DNA from: Sphingomonas morindae
Lineage (GTDB): Bacteria; Pseudomonadota; Alphaproteobacteria; Sphingomonadales; Sphingomonadaceae
NCBI RefSeq assembly: GCF_023822065.1
Contig: NZ_CP084930.1
Coordinates: 248,001 to 312,000, forward strand
DNA length: 64,000 nt
Direction: 5' to 3'
A model generated the notes under the pieces. The model was not told the DNA's origin, made no database searches, and saw nothing but the letters and a program-made list of their open reading frames with translations. A program made the translations under genes and the position numbers. The first letter of the stretch is position 1. Every line of letters begins with the position of its first letter. This document shows, piece by piece, positions 1-10,096 of this stretch.

Positions 1-791
1 ATCGAGATGCCGCCGGTATCGAAGGTGACGCCCTTGCCGACAAAGGCGATCGGATCGGCCTCCGCGCCGCGCCACCGCATCACGAGCAGCTGCGCCTCGC
101 GCCGCGAGCCCTGCGCCACGCCGAGCAGCGCGCCCATGCCGAGCGCGCGCATCTCCGCCTCGCCCAGCACCTCCACCGTCACGCCCGCCGCCTCGAGCGG
201 ACCGCGCACGCGCTCGACGAAGCTCGCGGGATAGATGATGTTCGCCGGCTCGGTGACCAGCTCGCGGGTGAGCGCGATGCCATCGGCCAGCGCCTTCAGC
301 CGCGCAAAGGCCGCCTCGGTGCCCTCCGGCGCGCCGACCAGCACGATCTCGGACAGGCTCGGCTTCTGGCGCGGCTTCAGCGTGGTGCGGTGCGCATCCC
401 AGCGCCAGCCGCGCAGCAGCGCCGCATAGCCGAGCCGGGCGATGCGCTCGGCGCTCGTCTTGTGGCCGGACACGTCGATCGTCAGCGCCGTCTCGCCCGA
501 GGTGAGCAGCCGCGCCGCGAGCGCGCCGCCGGCCCGCTCATAGGCGGCCTCGTCCTCGGCGCCGCCGAGCCCGACCAGCAGCACGCGCTGCACCGCCTCA
601 CCCGCCGGCACGTACAGCTCGGCGATGCTGCCCGCCTCGCCCTCGAAGCGCGCCGCCGCCGCCGCGCGCACGGCATAGGCGGCGCCGGCGCCGAGCATGG
701 CGAGCCGCTCCGCATCCGGCGCCCCGGCGGCGAGCGGCACCGCGATCACGGCGGCATCGGCGGGGCGGTGGGCGGCAAAGCGAACGTTCAT
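1..791 (-). CDS. pepA: Leucyl aminopeptidase, N-terminal part (runs off the window)
   Basis: Cytosolic M17-family metallopeptidase that releases N-terminal residues, preferably leucine, from peptides. The ATG at 791-789 opens MNVRFAAHRP, and 263 codons are visible before the window edge. The last visible residues, KGVTFDTGGIS, are the conserved M17 segment that begins the metal-binding catalytic domain. The part seen is therefore the non-catalytic N-terminal domain plus the first catalytic motif, and the metal ligands themselves lie outside. It diverges from lptD across 175 bp. Family identity is clear from the motif; completeness cannot be judged. Confidence 0.9.
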   Translation of the reverse strand, partial: MNVRFAAHRPADAAVIAVPLAAGAPDAERLAMLGAGAAYAVRAAAAARFEGEAGSIAELYVPAGEAVQRVLLVGLGGAEDEAAYERAGGALAARLLTSGETALTIDVSGHKTSAERIARLGYAALLRGWRWDAHRTTLKPRQKPSLSEIVLVGAPEGTEAAFARLKALADGIALTRELVTEPANIIYPASFVERVRGPLEAAGVTVEVLGEAEMRALGMGALLGVAQGSRREAQLLVMRWRGAEADPIAFVGKGVTFDTGGIS

Positions 792-966
792 GAGAAACCT
801 TTCAGGCAAATTCGAGCGGAAGCGTTATCCCCCGTTGCGCATATGGCAAGCCGGGCCCGGCAACGCCACCCCCGCGACCGGCCGCGCCGGCACCGATTGC
901 GGAGCGCGCGCAGCGGTGCAATAGGCGGAAGCATAAGCAAGACCGATCGGGCGAACCGGGGGACCT

Positions 967-3264
967 GTGGAATTCAACTGCCCGACCATAGCGGCGTTAC
1001 GCCGTCCCTTGGCGGCGGCGCTCGCGCTGGCCGCGGCGCCGGGCCTTGGCCAGACCGTGGCCGATGGCGCCGCGCCGGCCGCCGCCGATGCCGGGCTTGC
1101 GCGTCCGGTGGCGTCGCCCGCCCTCGCCGTCGCCGGCGAAAACAAGCCGCTGGCGGACAATGAGGTCGCCTTCACCGCCGATCGCATCGATTATGATTAT
1201 CAGGCCAAGATCGTCACCGCCTCGGGCGATGTACGGATGGTGCGCCAGGGCACGCACCTGCGCGCCGACAAGGTGATCTGGAATCGCGGCACGGGCAAGG
1301 CCCACGCCTATGGCAGCGTCGCCGTGCAGAACCCCCAGGGCGACACCTCCTATGCCGACGAGCTTGAGCTCACCGACGATCTGAAGAATGGCATCGCGCA
1401 GAATCTGCTTTTGGTGCTGGAGAATGGCGGCCGCATGGCGGCGCTGAAGGGCCAGCGGCAGAACGGCGTCTACACGCTCGAACATGCCGCCTATTCGCCC
1501 TGCGACGTCACCACCGATCATGGCTGCCCCAAACAGCCCCTGTGGGAGATCACGGCCGATCGCGTCACCTATGATCCGGAGCGGCACCGGCTGTCCTATC
1601 GCGACGCGCGGCTGCGCTTCTTCGGCGTGCCCCTGTTCTGGCTGCCGGCCTTCTCGCATCCCGATGGCAGCGGCCAGGGCGGCAATTCCGGCCTGCTGGT
1701 TCCCGACGCGAGCTATAACAGCCGCAACGGCCTCTCGCTGCAGCTGCCCTATTTCTGGCAGATCGCGCCCAATCGCGATCTGACGGTCACGCCGCATCTC
1801 TTCACCGCCGTGCTGCCGATGATCGAGGCGCAGTATCGCGAGCTGAACAGCCTGGGTGCCTTCCAGATCCATGGCTACGCCACCTCGTCCAGCCAGGCCT
1901 CGAACAATGTCGTCAACAGCACGCGCGAGTTCCGCGGCTATATCGATGCCAATGGCCGCTACCAATTGGGGCCGGACTGGACGATCCGCGCCTCGATCCG
2001 CGAGGTCACCGACAAGACCTTCCTGCGGCGCTACGAGATTTCCGACGACGACCGGCTGCGCTCCACCATCTCGGCCGAGCGGATCGACGATGACAGCTAT
2101 CTCTCGATCGCCGGCTGGCGCTTCCGCACGCTGGTGCTGGGCCAGAGCCAGAAGACCCAGCCCTTCGCGGTGCCGCTGATCGATTATCGCCGGCGCATCG
2201 GCGAATCCCTGCTGGGCGGCACCTTCACGCTCCAGGCCAACACACTCGCCATTACGCGCGACGAGGGGCAGAGCACCCAGCGCGCCTTTGCCGGGGTGCA
2301 ATGGCAGAAATGGTCGCTGCTGCCGACCGGCCAGCTGCTGACCTTCACCGCCTATGCGCGCGGCGATGTCTATCACAGCGCCGACAACGATCTCACGACC
2401 ACCACCATCTACCAGGGCGATCCCGGCTGGCAGACGCGCGGCATCGCGGCGGCGGCGGTGGACATGCGCTGGCCCTTTGTCGGCACGCTGTTCGGCGGCA
2501 CCCAGCGCGTGACGCCGCGCGTCCAGTTCGTCGCCAGCCCGCACGCCAAGAACCTCGCCATCCCCAACGAGGACGCCCGCGCGATCGATCTCGAGGATTC
2601 CAACCTCTTCGCGCTCAACCGCTTCAACGGCTACGACCGCTGGGAGGGCGATACCCGCGTCACCTACGGGCTCGATTACGCGCTGGACCTGCCGCGCTTC
2701 GCGCTGCGCAGCGTGATCGGCCAGAGCTACCGCCTCGCCGGGCCGGACTCGCTCTTCCCCGATGGCACCGGCCTGTCGGGCGATTTCTCGGATATCGTCG
2801 GCCGCACCACCATCCGCTATGGCAGCTTCGTCAGCCTCACCCATCGCTTCCGGCTGGACAAGCACAGCCTCGCGGTGCGGCGTAGCGAGGTGGACGCCAC
2901 GCTCGGCACGCAGGACACCTATGTCCTGATCGGCTATCTCAACCTCAACCGCAACATCTCGCCCGAGATTGAGGATCTGCGCGATCACCAGGAGCTGCGG
3001 CTGGGCGGACGGGTGCTGCTGATGAAGCGCTGGTCGGTGTTCGGATCGACCACGGTGGACCTCACCAACGAGGTGAACACCACCAATCCGCTGGCCAGCA
3101 CCGCCGACGGATTCAACCCCGTCCAGTCGCGCGTGGGGCTCGCCTATGAGGATGATTGCTTCCGCGCCTCGATCCAGTGGCACCGCGATTTCGCGGCCTT
3201 TGGCGATGCGCGGCGGGGCAGCACCATCCAGTTCCAGCTAGCCTTCAAGAATCTTGGGCGCTAA
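967..3264 (+). CDS. lptD: LPS-assembly protein LptD
   Basis: Outer-membrane beta-barrel that, with LptE, inserts lipopolysaccharide or an equivalent glycolipid into the outer leaflet. The 765-aa product starts at GTG 967, with GGGGGA just upstream. It has a signal peptide (about residues 1-30, AAALALAAAPGLGQ), an OstA-type periplasmic domain (about 55-170, with NEVAFTADRIDYDYQAKIV) and then the large C-terminal barrel. Cysteines lie after the OstA domain (SPCDVTTDHGC) and near the C-terminus (EDDCF), where LptD proteins form disulfides. It heads the lptD-surA-pdxA-rsmA run, a standard proteobacterial order, with 80 bp before surA. Sphingomonads typically carry glycosphingolipids instead of LPS, so its cargo here is uncertain. 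Confidence 0.93.
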   Translation: MEFNCPTIAALRRPLAAALALAAAPGLGQTVADGAAPAAADAGLARPVASPALAVAGENKPLADNEVAFTADRIDYDYQAKIVTASGDVRMVRQGTHLRADKVIWNRGTGKAHAYGSVAVQNPQGDTSYADELELTDDLKNGIAQNLLLVLENGGRMAALKGQRQNGVYTLEHAAYSPCDVTTDHGCPKQPLWEITADRVTYDPERHRLSYRDARLRFFGVPLFWLPAFSHPDGSGQGGNSGLLVPDASYNSRNGLSLQLPYFWQIAPNRDLTVTPHLFTAVLPMIEAQYRELNSLGAFQIHGYATSSSQASNNVVNSTREFRGYIDANGRYQLGPDWTIRASIREVTDKTFLRRYEISDDDRLRSTISAERIDDDSYLSIAGWRFRTLVLGQSQKTQPFAVPLIDYRRRIGESLLGGTFTLQANTLAITRDEGQSTQRAFAGVQWQKWSLLPTGQLLTFTAYARGDVYHSADNDLTTTTIYQGDPGWQTRGIAAAAVDMRWPFVGTLFGGTQRVTPRVQFVASPHAKNLAIPNEDARAIDLEDSNLFALNRFNGYDRWEGDTRVTYGLDYALDLPRFALRSVIGQSYRLAGPDSLFPDGTGLSGDFSDIVGRTTIRYGSFVSLTHRFRLDKHSLAVRRSEVDATLGTQDTYVLIGYLNLNRNISPEIEDLRDHQELRLGGRVLLMKRWSVFGSTTVDLTNEVNTTNPLASTADGFNPVQSRVGLAYEDDCFRASIQWHRDFAAFGDARRGSTIQFQLAFKNLGR

Positions 3265-3344
3265 GCCGGGGTTCAGTGTAGGCGTGGCATCAGGCGTAGG
3301 ATCGGGCCGCGCATGGAGCCCCGAGGGCGGGATTTGAGGACAGC

Positions 3345-4709
3345 GTGATTTCCAGAACCAGGGTGTTTCCGGCCGCGCGGGCGGCTCTTTGCCTGGCCGT
3401 GGCGGCGGCGCTCGGCGGCGGCCATGCCATGGCCCAGACCGATGACGGGCTCGGCGGCGGCGGCGGCGACAATCCGCTCAACCTGCCGAACGACGTGCAG
3501 ATCTTCGGCAAGTTCGATCCGCACATCCGCAAGGCCAACGCGATCGTCAACGGCTTCATCATCACCGATACCGATGTCGACCAGCGGCTCAACCTCGTGC
3601 TCGCGGCCAACAACCAGCAGGTTTCGCCGCAGGAGAAGGATCAGCTGCGCCTGCAGGTGCTGCGCAACCTGATCGACGAGACGCTCGAGATCCAGGAAGC
3701 CAAGGCCAATGACGTGTCGGTGCCGCAGGGCGACATCGACCAGACCTTCGCGCGCGTCTCGTCCCAGTTCAAGCAATCGCCCGACCAGTTCGCCGCCTAT
3801 CTGCGCGCCAAGGGCTCCTCGCCGCAATCGATCAAGCGCCAGATCGAGGGCGAGCTTGCCTGGCAGCGCGTGCTCGGCCGCAAGGTGGAGCCGTTCGTCA
3901 ATGTCGGCGACGACGAGGTCAAGGGCGTGATCGCCCGGCTCAAGGCGTCCAAGGGCACCAAGGAATTCCATGTCGGCGAAATTTTCCTCTCGTCCACGCC
4001 GGCGACCGACGCGCAGGTCCACGCCAATGCCGATCGCGTCTTCGATCAGCTGAAGAAGGGCGGCAGCTTCGTCGCCTATGCCCGCCAATATTCGGAAGCC
4101 TCGACCGCGGCAGTGGGCGGGGATCTCGGCTGGGTCCGCGCCGAGCAGCTGCCGGGCGCCATCGCGCAGGTGCTGCCCGAAATGCAGCCCGGCCAGGTGA
4201 CGCCGCCGATCCAGGTGCCGGGCGGCTATTCGATCATCGCTTTGTCCGATCAGCGCCAGGTGCTGACCGCCGATCCGCGCGACGCGGTGCTGAGCCTGCG
4301 CCAGGTGACGGTGACCTTCCCCAAGGGCACCACCCAGCAGACCGCCAGCCCGCGCGTCGCCGCCTTCGCCGAAGCGACGCAGAAGATGGCCGGCTGCGGC
4401 GCCGTCAAGGATGTCGCCGCCAAGTTCAACGCCGAGGTCGTCACCAACGACGACATCAAGGTGCGCGATCTGCCGCTGCCGCTGCAGCAGCAGATGCTCT
4501 CCATGTCGGTGGGCCAGTCGACCAGCCCGTTCGGTTCGGTCGAGGAAGGCGTGCGCGTGCTGGTGCTGTGCGGGCGCGACGATCCCGAGCAGACCAACGG
4601 CCCCTCCTTCGATCAGGTCTACAACCAGATGGAGGAGCAGCGCGTCAACCAGCGCGCCCGCCGCTATCTGCGCGACCTGCGCCGTGACGCGGTGATCGAG
4701 TACCGATGA
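3345..4709 (+). CDS. surA: Periplasmic chaperone / peptidyl-prolyl isomerase SurA
   Basis: Escorts unfolded outer-membrane proteins such as LptD across the periplasm. The 454-aa product starts at GTG 3345 behind GAGGA. The signal peptide ends near AMAQ. A SurA N-terminal chaperone domain follows (about 50-170, including [18 protein letters not shown]), then a parvulin-type rotamase domain (about 205-305: [25 protein letters not shown]) and a weaker second parvulin-like segment. Its stop overlaps the pdxA start (ATGA), so the two are translationally coupled. Sitting directly after lptD fits its role in folding LptD. Confidence 0.93.
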   Translation: MISRTRVFPAARAALCLAVAAALGGGHAMAQTDDGLGGGGGDNPLNLPNDVQIFGKFDPHIRKANAIVNGFIITDTDVDQRLNLVLAANNQQVSPQEKDQLRLQVLRNLIDETLEIQEAKANDVSVPQGDIDQTFARVSSQFKQSPDQFAAYLRAKGSSPQSIKRQIEGELAWQRVLGRKVEPFVNVGDDEVKGVIARLKASKGTKEFHVGEIFLSSTPATDAQVHANADRVFDQLKKGGSFVAYARQYSEASTAAVGGDLGWVRAEQLPGAIAQVLPEMQPGQVTPPIQVPGGYSIIALSDQRQVLTADPRDAVLSLRQVTVTFPKGTTQQTASPRVAAFAEATQKMAGCGAVKDVAAKFNAEVVTNDDIKVRDLPLPLQQQMLSMSVGQSTSPFGSVEEGVRVLVLCGRDDPEQTNGPSFDQVYNQMEEQRVNQRARRYLRDLRRDAVIEYR

Positions 4710-5722
4710 TCCCGCCCCGTCCGGCCGCGCTGGCCACGCCGCTCGCACTCTCGATGGGCGATCCCGCCGGGATCGGCCCCGAGATCATCGGCAAGGCGTG
4801 GCAGCGGCGGACCGAGGCGGCCCTGCCCCCCTTCTTCGCGATCGGCGATTACCGCGCGATCACCAAGGTGTGGGACGGCCCGATCGTGCGCATCTCGGAT
4901 CCGGCGGAGGCGCTTGCCCGCTTCGACGAGGGGCTGCCGATCGTCGAGGTGGAGGATGCCGGCGATATCGTGCCCGGCCAGCCCAACATGCCGGGCGCGC
5001 GCTGCGCCATCGCCGCGCTGGAGATCGCGGTGGGGCTGGCGCGCTCGGGAGCGGTGGCCGCGCTGGTGACGGGGCCGGTCTCCAAGGCGCAGCTCTACGC
5101 CATCGGCTTCACCCATTCGGGCCAGACCGAGTTCGTCGCCGAGCGCTGCGGCGTGGCGGCGGGCAATGTCGCGATGATGCTCGCCGGGCCGACGCTGCGC
5201 ACCGTGTGCGTCACCACCCATGTCGCGCTGGCGCGCGTGCCCGAGCTGCTCACCATCGATCTCGTGATGGCGCGCGCGCGCGTGGCGGCGCGCGGCCTGC
5301 AGCGCGATTTCGGCATCGCCGAGCCGCGCCTCGCGCTGGCGGGCTTCAACCCCCATGCCGGCGAAGGTGGCGCCTTGGGGCTGGAGGAGATCGAAATACT
5401 GATCCCCGCCGTGGAGCAGCTGCGCGACGAGGGGATCGACATTGTCGGCCCGCTCGCGGCCGATACCATGTTCCACCCGCGCGCCCGCGCCCGCTACGAC
5501 GCCGCGCTCTGCACCTATCACGATCAGGCGCTGATCCCGCTCAAGACGCTGCATTTCGACGAGGGCGTCAACATGACCTTGGGGCTGCCTATCGTCCGCG
5601 TGGCGCCCGATCACGGCACCGCCTTCGAGATCGCCGGCCGCAACATGGCGGAGCCCGGCGCGATGATCGCCGCGATCCGCATGGCGGCCGAGGCCGCGGA
5701 GCGCCGCGCCGCCCACGGATGA
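4706..5722 (+). CDS. pdxA: 4-hydroxythreonine-4-phosphate dehydrogenase PdxA
   Basis: NAD-dependent oxidation and decarboxylation of 4-phosphohydroxy-L-threonine in the DXP-dependent pyridoxal phosphate pathway; cytosolic homodimer. The 338-aa product has the usual family length. Visible family motifs are [11 protein letters not shown] near the N-terminus, THSGQTEF (metal and substrate region), NPHAGEGG and [10 protein letters not shown]. The ATG overlaps the surA stop (ATGA at 4706-4709), and its own stop overlaps the rsmA start in the same way. The surA-pdxA-rsmA order is widely conserved in proteobacteria. Confidence 0.95.
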   Translation: MIPPRPAALATPLALSMGDPAGIGPEIIGKAWQRRTEAALPPFFAIGDYRAITKVWDGPIVRISDPAEALARFDEGLPIVEVEDAGDIVPGQPNMPGARCAIAALEIAVGLARSGAVAALVTGPVSKAQLYAIGFTHSGQTEFVAERCGVAAGNVAMMLAGPTLRTVCVTTHVALARVPELLTIDLVMARARVAARGLQRDFGIAEPRLALAGFNPHAGEGGALGLEEIEILIPAVEQLRDEGIDIVGPLAADTMFHPRARARYDAALCTYHDQALIPLKTLHFDEGVNMTLGLPIVRVAPDHGTAFEIAGRNMAEPGAMIAAIRMAAEAAERRAAHG

Positions 5723-6579
5723 CCGACACGCTCGATCGGCTGCCGCCGCTGCGCGAGGTCATCCAGCGGCACGGCCTCGCCGCGAGCAAGGCGCTGGGCC
5801 AGAATTTCCTCCTCGACGGCCAGCTGCTGGACCGCATCGCGCGCGTCGCCGGGGATCTGGCCGGTCAGCCCGTCTACGAGGTCGGCCCCGGGCCCGGCGG
5901 ACTGACCCGCGCGCTGCTCCGCGCCGGCGCCTATGTCACGGCGGTGGAGCGCGACGCGCGCTGCCTGCCCGCGCTCGCCGAGCTGGGCGAGGCGGCGCCG
6001 GGCCGGCTGGCGGTGATCGAAGGCGATGCGCTGGCGATCGACGAGCCCGCCCGCCTCGCTTCCGGCACGCGGATCGTCGCCAATCTTCCCTATAATGTCG
6101 GCACCGCGCTGCTGGTGCGCTGGCTGGAGGCCGAGCCCTGGCGGCCCTGGTGGGCCTCGGCGACGCTGATGTTCCAGAAGGAGGTGGCGGAGCGCATCGT
6201 CGCCCGGCCGGGAACGGACGCCTATGGCCGGCTCGCGATCCTGGCGCAGTGGCGGGCGAGCGCGGCGATCGCGCTGCCGGTGCATCGCTCCGCCTTCGTG
6301 CCGCCGCCCAAGGTGATGTCGGCGGTGGTGCATGTCGTGCCGCAGCCGGCGCCGCCAGGGGCCGCCACCGCCACCCTCTCCCGGCTCACCGCCGCCGCCT
6401 TCGGCCAGCGCCGCAAGATGCTGCGGCAGAGCCTCAAGGCCGTGCCCGGCGCGCTCGATGCGCTGGCCGGGCTCGGCATCGCCGCCGAGCGCCGGCCGGA
6501 AACGGTGGCGGTGGAGGAATGGGTGGCGCTAGCGCGGCTGCTCGGCCCGGCGCCGGGCGGCGAGAAAATACAGGGCTAG
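5719..6579 (+). CDS. rsmA: 16S rRNA (adenine1518/1519-N6)-dimethyltransferase RsmA
   Basis: Dimethylates two adjacent adenines in the 3'-terminal helix of 16S rRNA during late 30S assembly, using S-adenosylmethionine (KsgA family). The 286-aa product contains ALGQNFLLD at the N-terminus, the SAM-binding loop [14 protein letters not shown], and the catalytic NLPYN motif ([11 protein letters not shown]). The reading frame is open far upstream, but the start at ATG 5719 overlapping the pdxA stop matches the family N-terminus. The last 51 nt overlap the 3' end of the convergent permease gene. Confidence 0.95.
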   Translation: MTDTLDRLPPLREVIQRHGLAASKALGQNFLLDGQLLDRIARVAGDLAGQPVYEVGPGPGGLTRALLRAGAYVTAVERDARCLPALAELGEAAPGRLAVIEGDALAIDEPARLASGTRIVANLPYNVGTALLVRWLEAEPWRPWWASATLMFQKEVAERIVARPGTDAYGRLAILAQWRASAAIALPVHRSAFVPPPKVMSAVVHVVPQPAPPGAATATLSRLTAAAFGQRRKMLRQSLKAVPGALDALAGLGIAAERRPETVAVEEWVALARLLGPAPGGEKIQG

Positions 6580-7935
6580 GCCGATCGCGTTCCACAGGAA
6601 GAAGCGGATCTGCGTGCCCGTCGGCAGGCTGAGGAACAGATAGCAGCAGCCGAGGATCGCCACCCAGCCCACCAGCGGCGCCGCCGGCGCGCGGAAGCCG
6701 CGCGGCCGGTCCGGATCCCGCCGCCGCAACACCAGCAGCGCCACGCCGACCGCGACAAAGGCGCAGAGCGTGCCGGCATTGGCCAGCGCCGCGATCTCGG
6801 CGAGCGGCAGCAGCGCGGCGATCACCGCCACCACAAGCGCCGTGCCGATCGTCACCGCCACGGGCACGCCGCTGCGGTGCGAGACCCGGCCGAGCGCGGC
6901 GGGGAGCAGCCCGTCGCGCGCCATCACGAAGAAGATGCGCGTCTGTCCGTAGAGGAAGGCGAGGATCACCGTGGGCAGCGCCACCACCGCGACCGCGCCG
7001 AATAGCACCGCCGCACGATCATGGCCGAGGCTGCGCAGCACCAGCGCGAGCGGCTCGGCGCTGCCGGCGAAGCGCTGGAAGGGCAGCGCGCCCACCGCGC
7101 TCGCCGCGACGAAGACATAGATGACGACGCACGCCAGCATCGAGCCGACGATGCCAATGGTGAGGTCGCGCCGCGGATCCTTGGCCTCCTCCGCCGCCGT
7201 CGACACCGCGTCGAAGCCGTAAAAGGCGAAGAAGATGATCGAGGCGGCCGCCATCACGCCGCGCTTGGTGCCATCCGGACCGAGCGTCTGGAAAAAGCCA
7301 TAGGGCATCAGCGGGCTGAAATGGGCGCGCGAGAAAGCGGGCAAGGTCAGCCAGACGAACATGGCGAGTGCCGCGATCTTGAGCGCCACCAGAACGGTGT
7401 TGAGCGTGGCGCTCTCGCGCGTGCCGATCAGCAGCAGACCCGCCACCAGCGCGATGATCGCCACCGCCGGCAGGTTGATGACGCCGCCCGCGTCCGGCCC
7501 GGCGGCGAGCGCCTGCGGGATCTCCCAGCCGAGCCCCCGCGCGAAACCCGTGAAATAGCCCGACCAGCCGACGGCGACGGTGGAGCAGACCACCGAATAT
7601 TCGAGGATCAGGCTCCAGCCGACGATCCAGGCGATGCGCTCCCCGATCGCGACATAGCTATAGGTATAGGCGCTGCCGGATTGCGGGATCATCGTCGCCA
7701 GCTCGGCATAGGCGAGCGCGGCGGCCGCGCAGACCAGCCCGGCGATGAGGAAGGAGAGGATCACGCCCGGCCCCGCCAGCGCCGCGCCGGCCCCGGTCAA
7801 GGTGAGGATGCCGGTGCCGACGATCGCGCCCACGCCGAGCGCGATCAGATGCGGCCAGCCCAGCGTGCGGCGCAATCGGTGCGCGGCATCGTCGGCGGGC
7901 GGCGCGATGGGTTTGATCCGGCCGAGCAGGCTCAT
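6529..7935 (-). CDS. APC-family amino acid permease
   Basis: Inner-membrane amino acid/cation symporter or exchanger of the APC superfamily. The 468-aa product has about 12-13 hydrophobic segments. The first, [20 protein letters not shown], carries the glycine-rich broken-helix motif that binds the substrate backbone in APC proteins. The overall pattern resembles the cationic amino acid transporter subgroup (YfnA/CAT-like), but substrate cannot be assigned from sequence. It is the last gene of a leftward trio (hydrolase, GGDEF protein, permease) with 34- and 24-bp gaps. Its 3' end overlaps rsmA by 51 nt. Confidence 0.85.
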   Translation of the reverse strand: MSLLGRIKPIAPPADDAAHRLRRTLGWPHLIALGVGAIVGTGILTLTGAGAALAGPGVILSFLIAGLVCAAAALAYAELATMIPQSGSAYTYSYVAIGERIAWIVGWSLILEYSVVCSTVAVGWSGYFTGFARGLGWEIPQALAAGPDAGGVINLPAVAIIALVAGLLLIGTRESATLNTVLVALKIAALAMFVWLTLPAFSRAHFSPLMPYGFFQTLGPDGTKRGVMAAASIIFFAFYGFDAVSTAAEEAKDPRRDLTIGIVGSMLACVVIYVFVAASAVGALPFQRFAGSAEPLALVLRSLGHDRAAVLFGAVAVVALPTVILAFLYGQTRIFFVMARDGLLPAALGRVSHRSGVPVAVTIGTALVVAVIAALLPLAEIAALANAGTLCAFVAVGVALLVLRRRDPDRPRGFRAPAAPLVGWVAILGCCYLFLSLPTGTQIRFFLWNAIGLALYFLAARRRAEQPR

Positions 7936-7959
7936 CGCCGCCCCCTCGGGCTGCGGGCG

Positions 7960-9192
7960 TCAGGTCCGGTAGGCGCGGCGGGTCCGCGCGGCGATGTCAT
8001 GTGGCGCATGCGCCTCGGTGCCACGGTCGCCGGCGGAAGGGAAGCCGGGCGGCGGCGCGAGGCTCACCTGGTCGCGGCCATTGAGCTTGCTGTGGTAGAG
8101 CGCGGCATCGGCGCGCGCGATCAGCATCGCCAGCGTCTCGCCCGAGCGGCCGGCGGCGGCAACCGCGACGCCGAAACTGGCGCTGATCGGCAGCGGCGCG
8201 GCGAGATCGCCGAGCGCGCCGCCAATCCCCGCCCGCAGCCGTTCCGCCACGGCGCCCGCGCGTTCCTCGTCATGGCGCGGCAGCAGCACCAGAAACTCCT
8301 CGCCGCCGAGCCGGCCGACCAGCCCCGCGCCATCCACCATGGTTTCGAGATAGCGGGCGAGGCGGCACAGCAGATCGTCGCCCCGGCCATGGCCGAACCG
8401 ATCGTTGATCGCCTTGAACCGATCGAGATCGGCCAGCACCACGGCGAAGCCGCCCGGGGCGGCGCGCAGCGGCGCGGCGGCCTGCTCGATGCCGCGCCGG
8501 TTGAGAATCTGGGTGAGCGGATCGATATGGGCGAGATGGCGCAGCCGCTCGGCGAGATCCTCGGCGATCAGCAGCAGGCAGAACAGGCCGGTCCCGATCA
8601 TGCCGATCGGCACGCCCAGCATGACCAGCACATGATAATGGCTGAGCTCGACCCCGCCGCCCGGCGCGGTGAAGCCGCCGACCACGGCCAGGCTGACCGC
8701 ATAGACGGCGTAGAGCACGAGCATCAGCGTCGCCGCGCGCCCGGCGGTGCGGTGGCGGGCAGTGCTGCGATGGAGCGCGCGCGCGGCGACGAGCAGCATG
8801 CTTCCCTCGAACCCGGCGGTGACGAGCCGCAGCAGCGACAGCGCATAGGCGCCGCCCCCCGCGAACAGCACGATCAGCACCAGCGCTATCGCGCCCCAGG
8901 CGATCATCAGCGGCCGCAGCCGGCTGCCGGCACGGTGCAGGAAGCCCCAGGCGATCAGCGCGAAGCTGGCGCAGGCGAGTTCGGTCGAGAGCAGGGTGAA
9001 GAGCGCGCCGCGCGGCATGAGCAGAACCCGCGCGAGGCTGGCGGCATGATGGGCCGAGCCGGCGCCGAAGGCGATGCTCCACAGCAAGGCGGCGCGCGCA
9101 TGGCCGAAGCGACGCCATGCGATCATCATCGCCAACGCCACCAGAAGCGTTGTCGAGGCCAGGCTGATCAGGACAATCGCCGCCGCACTCAT
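7960..9192 (-). CDS. Membrane-anchored GGDEF-domain protein (probable diguanylate cyclase)
   Basis: Probably makes the second messenger c-di-GMP from two GTP. The 410-aa product has six or more hydrophobic segments in residues 1-210 and a GGDEF domain in about 220-385. The domain opens with HIDPLTQILNRRG, has DLDRFKAINDRFGHGRGDDLL, and its active site reads RLGGEEF (residues 294-300), a functional GGEEF variant. The RxxD inhibitory site usually just upstream is absent (DGAG there), so product inhibition through that site is unlikely. The N-terminal region has no recognised sensor domain. It lies between a hydrolase and an amino acid permease gene. Confidence 0.88.
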   Translation of the reverse strand: MSAAAIVLISLASTTLLVALAMMIAWRRFGHARAALLWSIAFGAGSAHHAASLARVLLMPRGALFTLLSTELACASFALIAWGFLHRAGSRLRPLMIAWGAIALVLIVLFAGGGAYALSLLRLVTAGFEGSMLLVAARALHRSTARHRTAGRAATLMLVLYAVYAVSLAVVGGFTAPGGGVELSHYHVLVMLGVPIGMIGTGLFCLLLIAEDLAERLRHLAHIDPLTQILNRRGIEQAAAPLRAAPGGFAVVLADLDRFKAINDRFGHGRGDDLLCRLARYLETMVDGAGLVGRLGGEEFLVLLPRHDEERAGAVAERLRAGIGGALGDLAAPLPISASFGVAVAAAGRSGETLAMLIARADAALYHSKLNGRDQVSLAPPPGFPSAGDRGTEAHAPHDIAARTRRAYRT

Positions 9193-9226
9193 GGCGTCGT
9201 TCTAATGAGTTGGCGTGAAGGAAAGG

Positions 9227-10003
9227 CTAAGGACGATCCGCCGCGAGAAAATCGCCGATCGCCTCGCCCAGCGCCCGGTTCACCACCGCGCTCATATGGT
9301 TGCCGGGCACGCTGACGAAGCGCGCGTCGGGCAGTGCCGCCGCGAGATCGGCGGCCGAGCCATTGTCGTGATCGTCCACTCCGGCCACCACCAGGCTCGG
9401 CGTGGCGAGCGTCGCCAGCACCGCGCGCGGCGTGTCGACAAAGCTCCCCAGCAGCGGCAGCATTGCCTCGGGATCGCCCCCGGTGGTGCGGAGAAAGGCC
9501 TCGGCGAACCATTCGGCGCTGCCGCGCGGATGCCGGCCCATGTTGGAGAGCACGTTGCGGAAATGGTCGGAGCGCGTGCCGGTGGATTCGATCCCCTGCA
9601 GCCCCATGCCCGCCAGCACCGCGCGACGCGGCCGCGCGCCGAGCACCAGCATCCGCAGCGTGGTGCGTCCGCCCAGCGAATAGCCGCCCAGATCATAGCC
9701 GCCCGGCGCCAGCCCAAGATGGTCGAGCAACGCCAGCCCGTCGCGCGCGAGAATGTCGGGCGGGTAGCGATCCGGCGCGTGCGGCGCCTCGCTTTCGCCA
9801 TGGCCGCGCAGATCGGGCAGGATCACGCGGAAACCGCGCGCCGCCAGCGCCTCGGCATAGCCCGGCCGGATCCAGTTGACGAAGGCGTTGGAGAAGAGGC
9901 CGTGGATCAGCACCAGCGGATGCCCCGTCCCGGTCTCGCGCCAGGCCAGGCGGGTGCCGTCGGGCGCGGTGAAATTCTGGATCGGAAGATCGGATTGGGC
10001 CAC
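9227..10003 (-). CDS. Alpha/beta-fold hydrolase
   Basis: Soluble serine hydrolase, probably an esterase or lactonase. The 258-aa product begins at GTG 10003. It shows the oxyanion segment LIHGLFSN, the nucleophile elbow GYSLGGRTT with the catalytic Ser, the late Asp region VAGVDDHDNG and the catalytic His in VPGNHMSAV. There is no signal peptide. It is upstream of and probably cotranscribed with the GGDEF and permease genes. The substrate is not predictable; alpha/beta hydrolases of this size act on many esters. Confidence 0.82.
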   Translation of the reverse strand: MAQSDLPIQNFTAPDGTRLAWRETGTGHPLVLIHGLFSNAFVNWIRPGYAEALAARGFRVILPDLRGHGESEAPHAPDRYPPDILARDGLALLDHLGLAPGGYDLGGYSLGGRTTLRMLVLGARPRRAVLAGMGLQGIESTGTRSDHFRNVLSNMGRHPRGSAEWFAEAFLRTTGGDPEAMLPLLGSFVDTPRAVLATLATPSLVVAGVDDHDNGSAADLAAALPDARFVSVPGNHMSAVVNRALGEAIGDFLAADRP

Positions 10004-10096
10004 GCTGTGGATCCGTGCTGCGCCCTTGGGCTCTGGTCAGCGCGCGGGTAGCCGGGCAAAGACCCGGTGTCGAGACGCGATGACGGTGAGGCGACG

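Noticed and set aside
997-3183. A 728-codon open frame antisense to lptD
   Set aside because: High GC third positions keep antisense frames open. The product is Arg/Gly/Ala-rich with no domain, and the sense strand encodes a clear LptD.
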